Shown: positions 1 to 8,693, numbered from the stretch's first letter. The stretch: 35,764 bases of DNA from Lentisphaerota bacterium (GCA_015061845.1 SUVT01000019.1:1-35764); one strand, 5' to 3'. Made by a program: numbers and translations. The notes: generated by a model not told the origin, from the letters alone.

Positions 1-62
1 CTGTTTTCTTTTCGATTGCCATGACAGGAGAATAATAAAAATGGCAATCGAAAAGAAAACAG
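1..62. repeat. Perfect 22-bp inverted repeat spanning the first gene's start
   Basis: Bases 1-22 are the exact reverse complement of bases 41-62, separated by an 18-base loop (23-40). The loop holds the ribosome binding site (caggag, 25-30), and the right arm begins exactly at the ATG and covers the first seven codons. In RNA this would be a very stable hairpin that buries the start codon. The repeat begins at the first base of the window, so its true extent is unknown. A fold-back at a contig end is as likely as a regulatory hairpin. Confidence 0.9.
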
Positions 63-1447
63 TGGCAGAAGTTTCCCCCGGTGCCCGTAATGTGTATCAG
101 AAAGCAGCATCCGTTTTTGCAAAGAACAGTGTTGAATACGCTATCGAATTGTTGAAAAGCGTTGTTCAGAAAGAACCCGGATTCATTGATGCCCGTAATA
201 TGCTGAGAGAAGCAGAACGCAGATATTCTGCATCTCTTGGAAAGTTTGCACGCTTCGTCGCCGGCATGAAACAGATGCCGCTGGTGACCAAAGGACGTTC
301 TGTTCTCAAGAAAAATCCCGAACTTGCTCTGAGTTACGCAGAAGAAGCCCTTTCTTACAACTTCCTTTCCAGAGGACCGCTGAATCTTCTGATCGATGCA
401 GGAAAAGCCTGTGAAGCACCGTTCATCCAGATGGAAGGTCTCGAAGGGATCGTGGAACTGGATGATAAGAATGAAGCAAACATGAAGACTCTTGCAGAAG
501 TCTATGAAGCAAACGGCGAAGGCGCAAAAGTGCTCCGTATCCGTCAGATGATCGCAGCAAAACATCCGGATTCTCTGGAAGCACAGGCAAATCTCCGTGC
601 AGCAGCTGCTCTTGCCTCCATGGAACAGAATAAAGCCAACGCCCGCGGAAATGATAAAGGCGGCATGTATAAGAAAACAGATGCCACTGCGGATCTTCTC
701 CGTGATGACAGAATTGTCCGGTCCGAAGAAGATATCCGTAAGATGATCGAATACTATGAAGGTTTGATCGCCAGCGGTGATACTTCCATTGATAACCGCC
801 GTAAACTTGCAGAATTCTATCAGCGTGTTGCTGAATATCAGAAGACCATTGATACCTACAACTGGATCGTGGAACGTCTGGGAACACTTGACCCGAACAT
901 CGACAAAGCCATTGAATTCTGTACCATTCAGATCAAGAGACAGGAAATTACAAAACTTCAGGAAGCCGGTGCCGCACAGGATCAGGTCGATGCTATCGAA
1001 GCAGAAATCAATGCCTACCGTCTGGAACGTGCAGAATACCGTATCAAGACCTATCCCAACGATACTCTCATGCGTTACGAAGCAGCTGTCGTTTATTGGG
1101 ATCTTGGAAATGTGGAAAAGGCTCTGGAACAGTTCCAGCTTGCACAGAGAAACCCGCACAAACGTCTCGCTGCAATCGCCTATCTCGGTCGCTGTTTTGC
1201 AGCAAAAGAACAGTTCGATATGGCTATTGAACAGTTTGAAAAGGCTGTAAAAGAAATGCCAGCCATGGATGATCTCAAGATGGAAACAGTTTATCACCTT
1301 GGTATCACCTATGATACGATCGGCGAATCTGAAAAGGCTTTGAACTGCTTCAAGGATATTTATGCCGTTAATGTTGGTTATGAAGACGTTGGAAAACGGA
1401 TTGATGACTACTACGCCAGAAAACGTGCGGAAAAACAGAACGCCTGA
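41..1447 (+). CDS. Tetratricopeptide-repeat (TPR) protein
   Basis: This 468-residue protein has no signal peptide or membrane segment, so it is probably cytoplasmic. TPR-like helical pairs are visible near the N-terminus (about residues 15-60, with AIELLKSVVQKEPGFIDARN) and more clearly near the C-terminus (about 335-450, with the phrases YEAAVVYWDLGNVEKALEQF, AKEQFDMAIEQFEKAVKE and IGESEKALNCFKDIY). The middle is charged and probably linker or degenerate repeats. TPR proteins act as protein-protein scaffolds; no enzymatic motif is visible and the partner is unknown. The start at 41 has a caggag RBS ten bases upstream. A rho-independent terminator lies 17 bases after the stop, so the gene ends its transcription unit. 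The inverted repeat over its start is odd and may be an assembly effect. Confidence 0.85.
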   Translation: MAIEKKTVAEVSPGARNVYQKAASVFAKNSVEYAIELLKSVVQKEPGFIDARNMLREAERRYSASLGKFARFVAGMKQMPLVTKGRSVLKKNPELALSYAEEALSYNFLSRGPLNLLIDAGKACEAPFIQMEGLEGIVELDDKNEANMKTLAEVYEANGEGAKVLRIRQMIAAKHPDSLEAQANLRAAAALASMEQNKANARGNDKGGMYKKTDATADLLRDDRIVRSEEDIRKMIEYYEGLIASGDTSIDNRRKLAEFYQRVAEYQKTIDTYNWIVERLGTLDPNIDKAIEFCTIQIKRQEITKLQEAGAAQDQVDAIEAEINAYRLERAEYRIKTYPNDTLMRYEAAVVYWDLGNVEKALEQFQLAQRNPHKRLAAIAYLGRCFAAKEQFDMAIEQFEKAVKEMPAMDDLKMETVYHLGITYDTIGESEKALNCFKDIYAVNVGYEDVGKRIDDYYARKRAEKQNA

Positions 1448-1463
1448 TTCTGAAAATATCTTC

Positions 1464-1497
1464 TCCTCCGGACAAAAAATCCGGAGGATTTTTTTTT
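1464..1497 (+). terminator. Rho-independent terminator after the TPR gene
   Basis: A perfect 9-bp stem TCCTCCGGA / TCCGGAGGA (1464-1472 and 1480-1488) with a 7-base A-rich loop is followed by nine T residues (1489-1497). It separates the TPR gene from the nrdJ unit. Confidence 0.92.
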
Positions 1498-1602
1498 GCT
1501 TTTTTCACTATTTTTTTTCATTCTGAACCCGCTTTCAACGGTGTCAAGTCCCTTTTCCGGAAAATGTCGAAAAAAGAGTGCTTTTTTTTTTCAAAAACTT
1601 TC

Positions 1603-1631
1603 TTGCTTTTCCGGGAAAGAAGACTTATATT
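1603..1631 (+). promoter_or_regulatory. Sigma70-like promoter of the nrdJ-mraY-fumC unit
   Basis: TTGCTT (1603-1608), a 17-base spacer, then TATATT (1626-1631), leaving a leader of about 57 bases before the nrdJ ATG. The rest of the 248-base gap holds only the upstream terminator and T-rich sequence. I saw no cobalamin riboswitch signature, although nrdJ encodes a B12 enzyme. Confidence 0.65.
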
Positions 1632-1695
1632 GCAACCATAGCAATAAGAAATTTTATTTATCAATAAAAACCCTACAACACTGAGGAAAGGCGAA

Positions 1696-3996
1696 ATGGG
1701 CGAACGTCAAATTTACGACATTGCTGGTGAGATCTGGAACAGGAAGTACAAGTACCACGGATCAGCAGAAATTCCTGCGGACATCACACCGGATGACAGC
1801 TTCCGCCGGGTTGCCAAAGCAGCGGCATCCAAAGAAGCAAACAAGACCTACTGGGAAGAAAAATTTTATGAAGCGATGAAGGATTACAAGTTCCTTCCCG
1901 GCGGTCGTATCATTGCCAATGCCGGTACTTCCCGTTCAGAAGTCACAATGTTTAACTGCTTCGTTATGAACAAGATTCCGGATTCAATCGAAGGAATCTT
2001 TGAAACAGTCAAAGAGTCTGCTCTGACCCAGAAACAGGGCGGCGGTGTCGGTTTCGACTTCTCCACGATTCGTCCCAAAGGAAATTCCATCAAGGGCTGT
2101 GAAGCTGCTGCTTCCGGTCCCCTCAGCTTTATGCAGGTTCTCGACTCCACCTGCCGTACCATCATGAGCGCAGGACAGCGCCGCGGTGCCCAGATGGGTA
2201 TCATGCGCTGCGACCATCCCGATATCGAAGAATTCATTACCGCTAAACGGGAAAATGCTCAGCTGCAGATGTTCAACCTCTCCGTTGCCATCTCCGATGA
2301 CTTCCTGAAAGCAGTCCGGGAAGGTGCTGACTGGCAGCTGAAATTTGACGGTAAAGTTTACAAGACGATCAAGGCTCAGGATCTGTGGGAACTCATCATG
2401 AAGTCCACCTACAACTACGCTGAACCCGGATTTATTCTTTTCGACCGTATCAACCGGATGAACAACCTCTGGTATTGCGAAGAGATCCGTGCCACCAACC
2501 CCTGCGGCGAACAGCCCCTGCCCCCGTATGGTGCTTGTCTGCTCGGTTCCGTCAACCTGACACGTTTCGTTAAAAATCCGTTTGAAGATAATGCTGAAGT
2601 CGACTTCGATCTCCTGAAAGATGTCGTTACCACCGCAGTCCGTCTGCTCGATAACGTCATCGACATCAGCCGTTATCCGCTGGAAGCTCAGAAGAAGGAA
2701 GCAATGTCAAAACGCCGTATGGGTATCGGTATCACCGGTCTGGCTGACATGTTCCTCTTCCTCAAGATACGTTACGGTTCCGATGAATCCATCGAACTTG
2801 CACGGAAGATCATGCGTACCATCACTCACGCAGCTTACCGCTCAAGTATCGAACTCGGGAAAGAAAAAGGTGTCTTCAAGATGTTCGATGCAGAAAAGTA
2901 TTGCGAAGGAAACTTCATCAAGACTCTGCCCGAAGATATCCGCGAAGATATCCGCAAATACGGTCTCCGCAACTCACATCTTACCAGTATTGCCCCCACA
3001 GGAACCATCAGTCTGCTCGCCGGAAACGTCTCAAGCGGTCTCGAACCTGTCTTTGCATTCAGCTACACAAGAAAAGTCCGTAACGGAACCGATGCTGACG
3101 GCATCTCTGAATTTGATGTTGCCGATTATGCTTATGCAGAATACATCCGGAAATTCAAAGATCACGAAACTCTTCCGGACTACTTTGTGGAAAGCTCCGC
3201 TGTCACCGCTGATGAACACCTCAACATCCAGGCTGCTCTCCAGGAATTTGTCGACAGCTCCATTTCCAAGACGATCAATATCCCGGCTGACTATCCCTAT
3301 GAAGACTTCAAGCAGATCTATATGAAGGCTGCTGAAAAGGGTCTCAAGGGATGCACCACATTCCGTCCTTCCGAATTCTTCTCCGGCGTCCTCGTCAAAA
3401 AGGATGAAAAGAAAGAAGAAAAGAAGGAAGAAAAGCCCGTAGAAGTCAAGAAGGTGGAAACAGTGATCGTCCGCCCGACTCCCATGCGCCGTCCCAAAGA
3501 ATTGGAAGGTACCACCTACAAGATCAAGACTCCGCTGGCAGCAGATGCGCTTTACGTCACAATCAACGACGTGGTCGAAGAAGATGGCCGCCGTCATCCT
3601 TACGAAGTCTTTATCAACACCAAGAACCTTCAGTACTTCAGCTGGATCGTTGCCATGACCCGTCTGATCTCTGCAGTGTTCCGTCATGACCCGGCTCCGA
3701 TCTTCCTTGTGGAAGAACTCAAGAGCATCTATGACCCCAACGGTGGATATTTCAGCGAAGGAACTTATATTCCCAGTCTTGCAGCTGACATTGGAAGAAC
3801 CATCGAACGCCACCTGGCAAAGATCGGTATTATCCATGGACAGAAAGCTGCCCCTGCAGCAGCTCCTGAAAAGAAAGCTGAACCTTCCCAGAAGGAAAAC
3901 AATATGTTGATCTGCCCCCAGTGTAATGAAAAGAAACTGGTTATGCAGGAAAACTGTATGAAGTGTCTCAGCTGCGGCTACGGAAAATGTTCCTGA
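1696..3996 (+). CDS. nrdJ: Adenosylcobalamin-dependent (class II) ribonucleoside reductase
   Basis: The enzyme reduces ribonucleotides to deoxyribonucleotides using a cobalamin-derived thiyl radical, in the cytoplasm. At 766 residues it has the class II layout. The radical-site motif NPCGEQPLPP carries Cys270 and Glu272. The likely redox cysteines are Cys88 (FNCF) and Cys281 (GACLLGS); the 11-residue spacing from Cys270 to Cys281 is typical of this class. APTGTISLLAGN lies near residue 435. A Lys/Glu-rich linker (about 565-590) leads to a TSCPD-type domain (about 605-710), and the tail ends in a CxxC...CxxC zinc-ribbon or redox motif (CPQC, CLSC, final KCS). The start is supported by an aggaaagg RBS (1685-1691). 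mraY begins 21 bases after the stop. Class II enzymes work with or without oxygen, which suits an anaerobe. Confidence 0.95.
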   Translation: MGERQIYDIAGEIWNRKYKYHGSAEIPADITPDDSFRRVAKAAASKEANKTYWEEKFYEAMKDYKFLPGGRIIANAGTSRSEVTMFNCFVMNKIPDSIEGIFETVKESALTQKQGGGVGFDFSTIRPKGNSIKGCEAAASGPLSFMQVLDSTCRTIMSAGQRRGAQMGIMRCDHPDIEEFITAKRENAQLQMFNLSVAISDDFLKAVREGADWQLKFDGKVYKTIKAQDLWELIMKSTYNYAEPGFILFDRINRMNNLWYCEEIRATNPCGEQPLPPYGACLLGSVNLTRFVKNPFEDNAEVDFDLLKDVVTTAVRLLDNVIDISRYPLEAQKKEAMSKRRMGIGITGLADMFLFLKIRYGSDESIELARKIMRTITHAAYRSSIELGKEKGVFKMFDAEKYCEGNFIKTLPEDIREDIRKYGLRNSHLTSIAPTGTISLLAGNVSSGLEPVFAFSYTRKVRNGTDADGISEFDVADYAYAEYIRKFKDHETLPDYFVESSAVTADEHLNIQAALQEFVDSSISKTINIPADYPYEDFKQIYMKAAEKGLKGCTTFRPSEFFSGVLVKKDEKKEEKKEEKPVEVKKVETVIVRPTPMRRPKELEGTTYKIKTPLAADALYVTINDVVEEDGRRHPYEVFINTKNLQYFSWIVAMTRLISAVFRHDPAPIFLVEELKSIYDPNGGYFSEGTYIPSLAADIGRTIERHLAKIGIIHGQKAAPAAAPEKKAEPSQKENNMLICPQCNEKKLVMQENCMKCLSCGYGKCS

Positions 3997-4017
3997 TCCC
4001 GCCGGAGTTGACATAAC

Positions 4018-5196
4018 ATGTTGTACTACCTGGAAAGTTTACGCAGTACATTTGGACCTTTCCGCCTGTTCGAATACGTTACGTTTCGCGCAGGCGGAGC
4101 CTTATTGACTGCAATGCTTATCGTGCTGATTTTCGGAAAACCCGTGATCGGACTCCTGAAAAAATTCTGTATTGCCAACTGGAGATATGAAAATCTCCTT
4201 GGCGAACAGGAAGGCGAAGAACTCAAGAAAAAGACTCCGACAATGGGGGGGATCCTCCTTGTTGCAGCAGTGTTGATCTCAACACTGCTCTGGGGTGTGA
4301 TGAACCGTATGCTCATCATTTTCCTCTGTGTTCTCTGTTCTCTCTGCGTACTTGGTTTCGTTGATGATTTCATCAAAATCAGATACAAACGGAATATCCG
4401 GGACGGTGTGCCGGGAAAAGTGAAAATGCTGGTTCAGTTCCTCATTGCACTTTCTGCAGCCTACTTCCTTTATAAAACCCCGGAAGCTGTTACAATGCAG
4501 CTGTATATCCCGTTCTTCAAAGATCCCGTCATTGCGCAACCAGATGTTGACTCTGCTCAAGTTTATCTGATGACACCGTTTTCAGAAAACCCGCTGCTCG
4601 CTCTTGGGATTGCATGGACCACGCTGTTTGTGGGGATCATGCTGGTATTCAACGGTCTGGTGGTCACCGGAACTTCCAACGCAGTCAACCTGACGGATGG
4701 AAAAGACGGTTTGGCTGCTGGTTGCCTGATGTTCTGTTCTCTGGCATTTGCCGCTTTTGCCTACATGAGCAGTCATGCAGTTTTTGCAAAATATCTGTCG
4801 ATCCCCCTTGTGCCGAGCGCAAGTGAAGTCAGTGTTTTTGCCTGTGCGATTGCCGGGGCATGTATCGGGTTCCTCTGGTTCAACTGTAATCCGGCATCTG
4901 TCTTCATGGGCGATACCGGCAGCCTTCCGCTGGGCGGTGTTCTCGGTTTGATCGCCGTTCTCATCGGACAGCAGCTTCTGCTGCTTATTGTCGGATTCGT
5001 ATTTGTGATGGAAGCAGTTTCTGTGATCCTTCAGGTTTACAGTTTCAAGTGGACAGGCAAACGTATTTTCCGCTGCACACCGATCCACCATCACTTTGAA
5101 ATGAAAGGCTGGTCCGAAAATCAGATCGTGATCAGATTCTGGCTGATTGCAGGAATCTGCGCTCTTCTGGGACTGGCAACCTTGAAATTGCATTAA
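4018..5196 (+). CDS. mraY: Phospho-N-acetylmuramoyl-pentapeptide transferase
   Basis: This integral membrane enzyme transfers phospho-MurNAc-pentapeptide from its UDP carrier to undecaprenyl phosphate, making lipid I for peptidoglycan. Its family motifs are all present: an early PTMGG segment (about residue 75), DDFIK (about 115), NLTDGKDGLAAG (about 225), FMGDTGSLPLGG (about 297) and PIHHHFE near the C-terminus. Multiple hydrophobic segments fit a ten-helix protein. At 392 residues it is somewhat longer than the usual 360, the extra being in the loop around residues 155-190. It lies 21 bases after nrdJ and 12 bases before fumC, so the three are probably co-transcribed. It is odd that mraY sits outside a mur/fts cell-division cluster. 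Confidence 0.95.
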   Translation: MLYYLESLRSTFGPFRLFEYVTFRAGGALLTAMLIVLIFGKPVIGLLKKFCIANWRYENLLGEQEGEELKKKTPTMGGILLVAAVLISTLLWGVMNRMLIIFLCVLCSLCVLGFVDDFIKIRYKRNIRDGVPGKVKMLVQFLIALSAAYFLYKTPEAVTMQLYIPFFKDPVIAQPDVDSAQVYLMTPFSENPLLALGIAWTTLFVGIMLVFNGLVVTGTSNAVNLTDGKDGLAAGCLMFCSLAFAAFAYMSSHAVFAKYLSIPLVPSASEVSVFACAIAGACIGFLWFNCNPASVFMGDTGSLPLGGVLGLIAVLIGQQLLLLIVGFVFVMEAVSVILQVYSFKWTGKRIFRCTPIHHHFEMKGWSENQIVIRFWLIAGICALLGLATLKLH

Positions 5197-5208
5197 AGGA
5201 GTTTTATC

Positions 5209-6588
5209 ATGGCTTTCAGAATCGAAACTGACAGCATGGGACAGCTTGAGGTCCCTGCTGAAAAATACTGGGGCGCGCAGACACAGCGTTCCATCATCCA
5301 CTTCAACATCGGAAACGAGTTGATCCCCATCGAAGTTGTCCGCGGACTTGTTCTGATCAAAAAAGCAGCAGCGGCTGTGAATACCGCTTCCGGAAAACTG
5401 GAAAAAAATCTTTCCACAGCAATGATCGCAGCTTGCGATGAAATCCTCAACGGGGACTATGATACGCAATTTCCTCTCAAAGTATGGATGACCGGCAGCG
5501 GAACTCAGAGCAACATGAACGTTAATGAAGTCATTTCAAACCGGGCAAACGAAATTCTCGGGTTTGAAAAGGGAACCAAAAAACCGGTTCACCCCAATGA
5601 CCACGTCAACATGTCCCAGTCTTCCAACGATACTTTCCCTGCTGCAATGCATATCGCTGCAGCGCAGGAAATCAAGGAAAAACTGCTCCCTGCCCTCAAA
5701 GATTTCCATGCTGGACTTCTTGCAAAACAGGAAGAGTTCAAAGATATCGTCAAGACAGGCAGAACTCACCTTCAGGATGCAGTTCCCCTGACTCTTGGAC
5801 AGGAGTTTTCCGGCTATGCGGCACAGATTGAAGCTGCGATCAACAGAATCGAAGCTGCGCTCCCGGAACTCTATGACTTGGCTCTCGGCGGAACAGCTGT
5901 CGGAACCGGGCTGAACGCACCTGCCGGATTCGCTGAAGCAGCAGCAGAAAAAATTGCGGAATATACAAAACTTCCTTTCCGCAGTGCGCCGAACAAATTT
6001 GCTGTTCTTGCGGCTCATGATGCAATCGTTGCAGCCTCCGGAGCAGTCCGCGCAGCAGCTTGTGCCATGATGAAGATCGCCAACGATATCCGCTGGCTCG
6101 CATCCGGTCCCCGCTGTGGTCTTGGTGAACTCATCCTGCCGGAAAACGAACCCGGCTCCTCCATCATGCCCGGAAAAGTCAACCCCACTCAGTGCGAAGC
6201 TATGACAATGGTCTGTGTTCAGATCATTGGACTTGATACCGCTGTGGCAATGGCTGGTTCTCAAGGAAACTTTGAGCTGAATGTCTTCAAGCCGGTCATG
6301 ATTTACGACTTGCTGGAAGAAGTCAAGCTCCTGACCGATGCTTCAAAGTCATTCCTGAAATATGCACTTTCCGGTTTGAAAGCCGATGAAGTCCGTATTG
6401 CAGAACTTCTTTCCAAGTCCCTGATGCTCGTCACTGCTCTCAGCCCGGTGATCGGTTATGACAATGCGGCAAAGATCGCAAAGACAGCTCACAAAGAAAA
6501 TCTGACACTGAAAGAAGCCTGTGTCAAACTTGGTTTCCTCTCCGCAGAAGAATTTGACAAAGCGGTCAGACCGGAAAAGATGGTTTGA
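5209..6588 (+). CDS. fumC: Class II fumarate hydratase (fumarase C)
   Basis: It catalyses the reversible hydration of fumarate to L-malate in the TCA cycle or reductive branch. The 459-residue protein matches the usual length. The family signature [17 protein letters not shown] is intact (about residues 318-334), as are the active-site blocks [15 protein letters not shown] (about 97-111), [10 protein letters not shown] (about 135-144) and [12 protein letters not shown] (about 183-194). The RBS is aaggag, ten bases before the ATG. It is the last gene of the nrdJ-mraY-fumC unit and is followed by a strong terminator. Pairing a fumarase with mraY has no evident pathway logic. Confidence 0.96.
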   Translation: MAFRIETDSMGQLEVPAEKYWGAQTQRSIIHFNIGNELIPIEVVRGLVLIKKAAAAVNTASGKLEKNLSTAMIAACDEILNGDYDTQFPLKVWMTGSGTQSNMNVNEVISNRANEILGFEKGTKKPVHPNDHVNMSQSSNDTFPAAMHIAAAQEIKEKLLPALKDFHAGLLAKQEEFKDIVKTGRTHLQDAVPLTLGQEFSGYAAQIEAAINRIEAALPELYDLALGGTAVGTGLNAPAGFAEAAAEKIAEYTKLPFRSAPNKFAVLAAHDAIVAASGAVRAAACAMMKIANDIRWLASGPRCGLGELILPENEPGSSIMPGKVNPTQCEAMTMVCVQIIGLDTAVAMAGSQGNFELNVFKPVMIYDLLEEVKLLTDASKSFLKYALSGLKADEVRIAELLSKSLMLVTALSPVIGYDNAAKIAKTAHKENLTLKEACVKLGFLSAEEFDKAVRPEKMV

Positions 6589-6607
6589 TCCGTCTCTCAA
6601 AAATGAC

Positions 6608-6645
6608 AAGCTCCTTCCGTTCAACCGGCGGAAGGAGCTTTTTTT
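6608..6645 (+). terminator. Rho-independent terminator after fumC
   Basis: A perfect 12-bp stem (AAGCTCCTTCCG at 6608-6619, complement at 6629-6640) with a 9-base loop runs into T residues ending at 6645. It may also stop minus-strand hsp20 transcription, but the opposite side lacks a proper T tract. Confidence 0.92.
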
Positions 6646-6654
6646 ACGCAGGGA

Positions 6655-6984
6655 TTATTCCACTGCAATTTTTTTAACTTGAGCGGACTCTGACTTCGGA
6701 ATCGTCAGTTTCAAAATACCATCCTGTGTCTTTGCTTTGATATTATCGATATCCACAGCATCGGACAATTCAAAAGAACGTTTGAACATAACGGGTTTTC
6801 CATGCCGTTCCAGACAACTTTCCGCTTCGATCGTAAGGGTGGAATTTTTCACTTCGACCTTTACTTTTTGAGAATTTGAGCCGGGAATTTCAAAATAAAC
6901 CGTTGCTTTGTCGTTTTCTTCCACGATATCTGCCACAGGTGTAACTTCTGAAAACATCTTTTTTTCTTTCAGTTCCATGTTCAT
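6655..6984 (-). CDS. Small heat-shock protein, Hsp20/alpha-crystallin family (second of pair)
   Basis: This is an ATP-independent holdase chaperone that binds unfolding proteins in the cytoplasm. The roughly 109-residue product is almost entirely an alpha-crystallin domain: residues about 15-108 contain VYFEIPGS, VEVKNSTLTIEAE and the conserved C-terminal block DGILKLTIPKS. There is a very short N-terminal arm and no typical I-x-I tail, so large oligomers are less likely. I chose the ATG at 6984 because ggagag lies six bases upstream; a TTG at 6990 is closer to it and less likely. It is 24 bases downstream of the first hsp20 gene, so the two form an operon. Confidence 0.9.
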   Translation of the reverse strand: MNMELKEKKMFSEVTPVADIVEENDKATVYFEIPGSNSQKVKVEVKNSTLTIEAESCLERHGKPVMFKRSFELSDAVDIDNIKAKTQDGILKLTIPKSESAQVKKIAVE

Positions 6985-7008
6985 AATCAACTCTCCTTCT
7001 GTCGAAAA

Positions 7009-7458
7009 TCAATCGACTTTAACCTGTTTTGAACAAAGTTTTCCGCTGCATGAACGGGGGAGCGTGATTTCAAGAATGCCGTCGGAATACTTTGCTTTTG
7101 CCTCTCCGGGAATAACAGAAACGGGTAATTTTATGCTTTCCTGATACTCGTTCCATGTCCGCTCACAGCAGGAATAATGCTTGTCGCCCTCCTCTGCCGG
7201 ATATTTTTCCCGTTTTGCGACCCTGACAGTCAGGAACATTCCGGAAGATTCCACATCAAAATCTGATGGTTTGCAGCCGGAAAATGCGAACAGGACTTTT
7301 ACGTTGTCCTCTTCGACTTTGACATTCATCCGTGATTCCGGGAGCAAGTCTTTCCACAGCACCTCGGACAGATCCGGGAACAAGTTCCGCACCAGATCAT
7401 GAAGCATGACACTTCCGGAAACGATCCCCCGGTCATTCCTTCTCATAAGAACGCCCAT
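7009..7458 (-). CDS. Small heat-shock protein, Hsp20/alpha-crystallin family (first of pair)
   Basis: This is a holdase chaperone of about 149 residues. An N-terminal arm (about 1-40) precedes an alpha-crystallin domain with VKVLFAFSGCKPSDFDVES and the closing block YSDGILEITLPRS, then a short KQVKV tail. Cysteines in the domain (GCKPSD, YSCCER) are unusual for the family. Two in-frame ATGs exist. The upstream one at 7470 overlaps the ggaggtg Shine-Dalgarno sequence, whereas the ATG at 7458 follows it by five bases and is the better start. It heads a two-gene minus-strand operon and is divergent from the regulator at 7707. I saw no CIRCE element upstream. Confidence 0.9.
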   Translation of the reverse strand: MGVLMRRNDRGIVSGSVMLHDLVRNLFPDLSEVLWKDLLPESRMNVKVEEDNVKVLFAFSGCKPSDFDVESSGMFLTVRVAKREKYPAEEGDKHYSCCERTWNEYQESIKLPVSVIPGEAKAKYSDGILEITLPRSCSGKLCSKQVKVD

Positions 7459-7502
7459 AAACACCTCCATTGTTATGTCCTTCCGGACGGGTTTACTGCA
7501 TT

Positions 7503-7533
7503 AGACACGACTTCCCGTTTCTTTGTCGTGCCT
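7503..7533. promoter_or_regulatory. Imperfect inverted repeat upstream of the hsp20 pair
   Basis: AGACACGAC (7503-7511) and GTCGTGCCT (7525-7533) form a 9-bp dyad with one mismatch and a 13-base gap, about 45 bases upstream of the first hsp20 start. In hsp20 mRNA the mismatch becomes a G-U pair, so it could be an operator or a leader hairpin. It is not the CIRCE consensus. Its function is inferred only from position. Confidence 0.4.
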
Positions 7534-7639
7534 CTGATATATTTTTGTTATATCTCTTCACTGCAAATTAAAAATATAGAAAAACATATTAGAAACAGGT
7601 GGCTGAAAGTACAAAAATGCAAAAAAAATACAACTCTGA

Positions 7640-7690
7640 CTTGAAATAAAAAAATTATCTGTTATATTCTGAAAAAACATAAATATAACA
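7640..7690 (+). promoter_or_regulatory. Promoter of the GntR-type regulator with an overlapping palindrome
   Basis: TTGAAA (7640-7645), 16 bases, TATATT (7662-7667). A perfect 9-bp inverted repeat, TGTTATATT (7659-7667) and AATATAACA (7682-7690), overlaps the -10 box and ends 16 bases before the start codon, where an autorepressor would bind. A further half-site TGTTATAT occurs at 7546-7553 on the hsp20 side of the gap. Confidence 0.55.
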
Positions 7691-7706
7691 AATCGGATTT
7701 TTTTAT

Positions 7707-8693
7707 ATGACAGAAAAAATTTCTAAAACAGCGATCGTAACAGAAGCCCTTGCCAAGTCGATCCGGTCTGGAAAATACAAACCGGGCGAAAAACTTCCAT
7801 CCATGCGGACTTTGGGGGAACAGTTCCAAGTCAGCACCATGGTTCTTTATCAGGCTTGTGAAAAATTGGAAAAAATGGGCATGATCCACCGCAGTGCAAG
7901 ATCCGGTCTCTTCATTCCGATCAAGAAAAAACAAAGTGAACTTTGCGCCTTTATCTCCGGAATCAGTGCCGGCAACCTGGAAGGCTACTATGAATCGTTT
8001 CTCAAGGCATGCAGTGCAGCAAATTGTATCGCCATGACACTCCCGCTTATCCCCGCAACTATTGAGTGTATGATTGAAAAACAACCCGTCAGGATCTATA
8101 TCGATGCCGGAGGGAAAGAACTTTCTCTGGAGGAAATCAAACGTCTGACGACAGGCTATCATCTGATTTTCTGCAACCGCTTTGAGTGGCTGGAAGAAAC
8201 GCCGGAATCCGCAGTTCTGACGGACTGGACTTATATCACGGAAGAGACACTCCGCTATTTTCTCAAGCGCGGTCATAAAAAGATTCTGTTTGTCAGTCAC
8301 GATCCCGAAATCAGAGAATACAAGAGGCGGCAAATGGAAGAAGCCGGAAAACGTGTCGGGTTGAAGTTCGGAACGTCAGAATTCAACTGGTGTTCCTACA
8401 CAGACTTCCACAGCCGTCCGGATTATGTTGCCCATCTTTTCCGGGATGATCCGCCGACAGCAGTCTTTGCCCGGGGCGATAATCCGCTGTACGAATTCTG
8501 CGAACGGGTCAGGATCTTCTTTCCGGACGTGCCGAAACTTGATAAAGTCGGGGCATACAATACAGTCTGGTCAAATCAGCCCGGACAGGAGTTCCTCTCA
8601 TGGACATGGGAATGGGATCTGTTCTGGCAGCAGGTCTTTGCACACAAATCCGGAATCGAATATTACCGTCCGAAACTTACCCTCAAAGCATAA
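7707..8693 (+). CDS. GntR-family transcriptional regulator with a sugar-binding-like effector half
   Basis: This is a 328-residue one-component DNA-binding regulator. Residues about 5-72 form a typical GntR winged helix-turn-helix, with IRSGKYKPGEKLPSMRTLGE, then QFQVSTMVLYQACEKLEKMG and a wing ending RSGLFIP. The remaining 250 residues look like an alpha/beta fold of the LacI/periplasmic-binding type (for example RGHKKILFVSHDPEIREY and PTAVFARGDNPLYEFCERV) rather than the FCD or UTRA domains usual for GntR; this is inference. The ATG at 7707 is about 40 bases after the -10 box with only a weak RBS visible. It converges on the LamG/glycosidase gene, with terminators for both strands between them, and could regulate that unit, itself, or the divergent hsp20 pair. 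Confidence 0.8.
   Translation: MTEKISKTAIVTEALAKSIRSGKYKPGEKLPSMRTLGEQFQVSTMVLYQACEKLEKMGMIHRSARSGLFIPIKKKQSELCAFISGISAGNLEGYYESFLKACSAANCIAMTLPLIPATIECMIEKQPVRIYIDAGGKELSLEEIKRLTTGYHLIFCNRFEWLEETPESAVLTDWTYITEETLRYFLKRGHKKILFVSHDPEIREYKRRQMEEAGKRVGLKFGTSEFNWCSYTDFHSRPDYVAHLFRDDPPTAVFARGDNPLYEFCERVRIFFPDVPKLDKVGAYNTVWSNQPGQEFLSWTWEWDLFWQQVFAHKSGIEYYRPKLTLKA

Noticed and set aside
1496-1684. Short Phe/Ser-rich open frame in the gap before nrdJ
   Set aside because: It starts inside the terminator T tract, covers the nrdJ promoter, and is low complexity.
1498-1695. Cobalamin riboswitch before nrdJ
   Set aside because: No B12-box-like sequence or fitting multi-stem fold could be seen by eye in this short T-rich leader.
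3031-4014. Minus-strand open frame of 327 codons opposite nrdJ
   Set aside because: It lies wholly antisense to a strongly conserved gene, has no RBS or recognisable domain, and reflects the codon bias of nrdJ.
7459-7706. CIRCE/HrcA element upstream of hsp20
   Set aside because: The dyads present do not match TTAGCACTC-N9-GAGTGCTAA.
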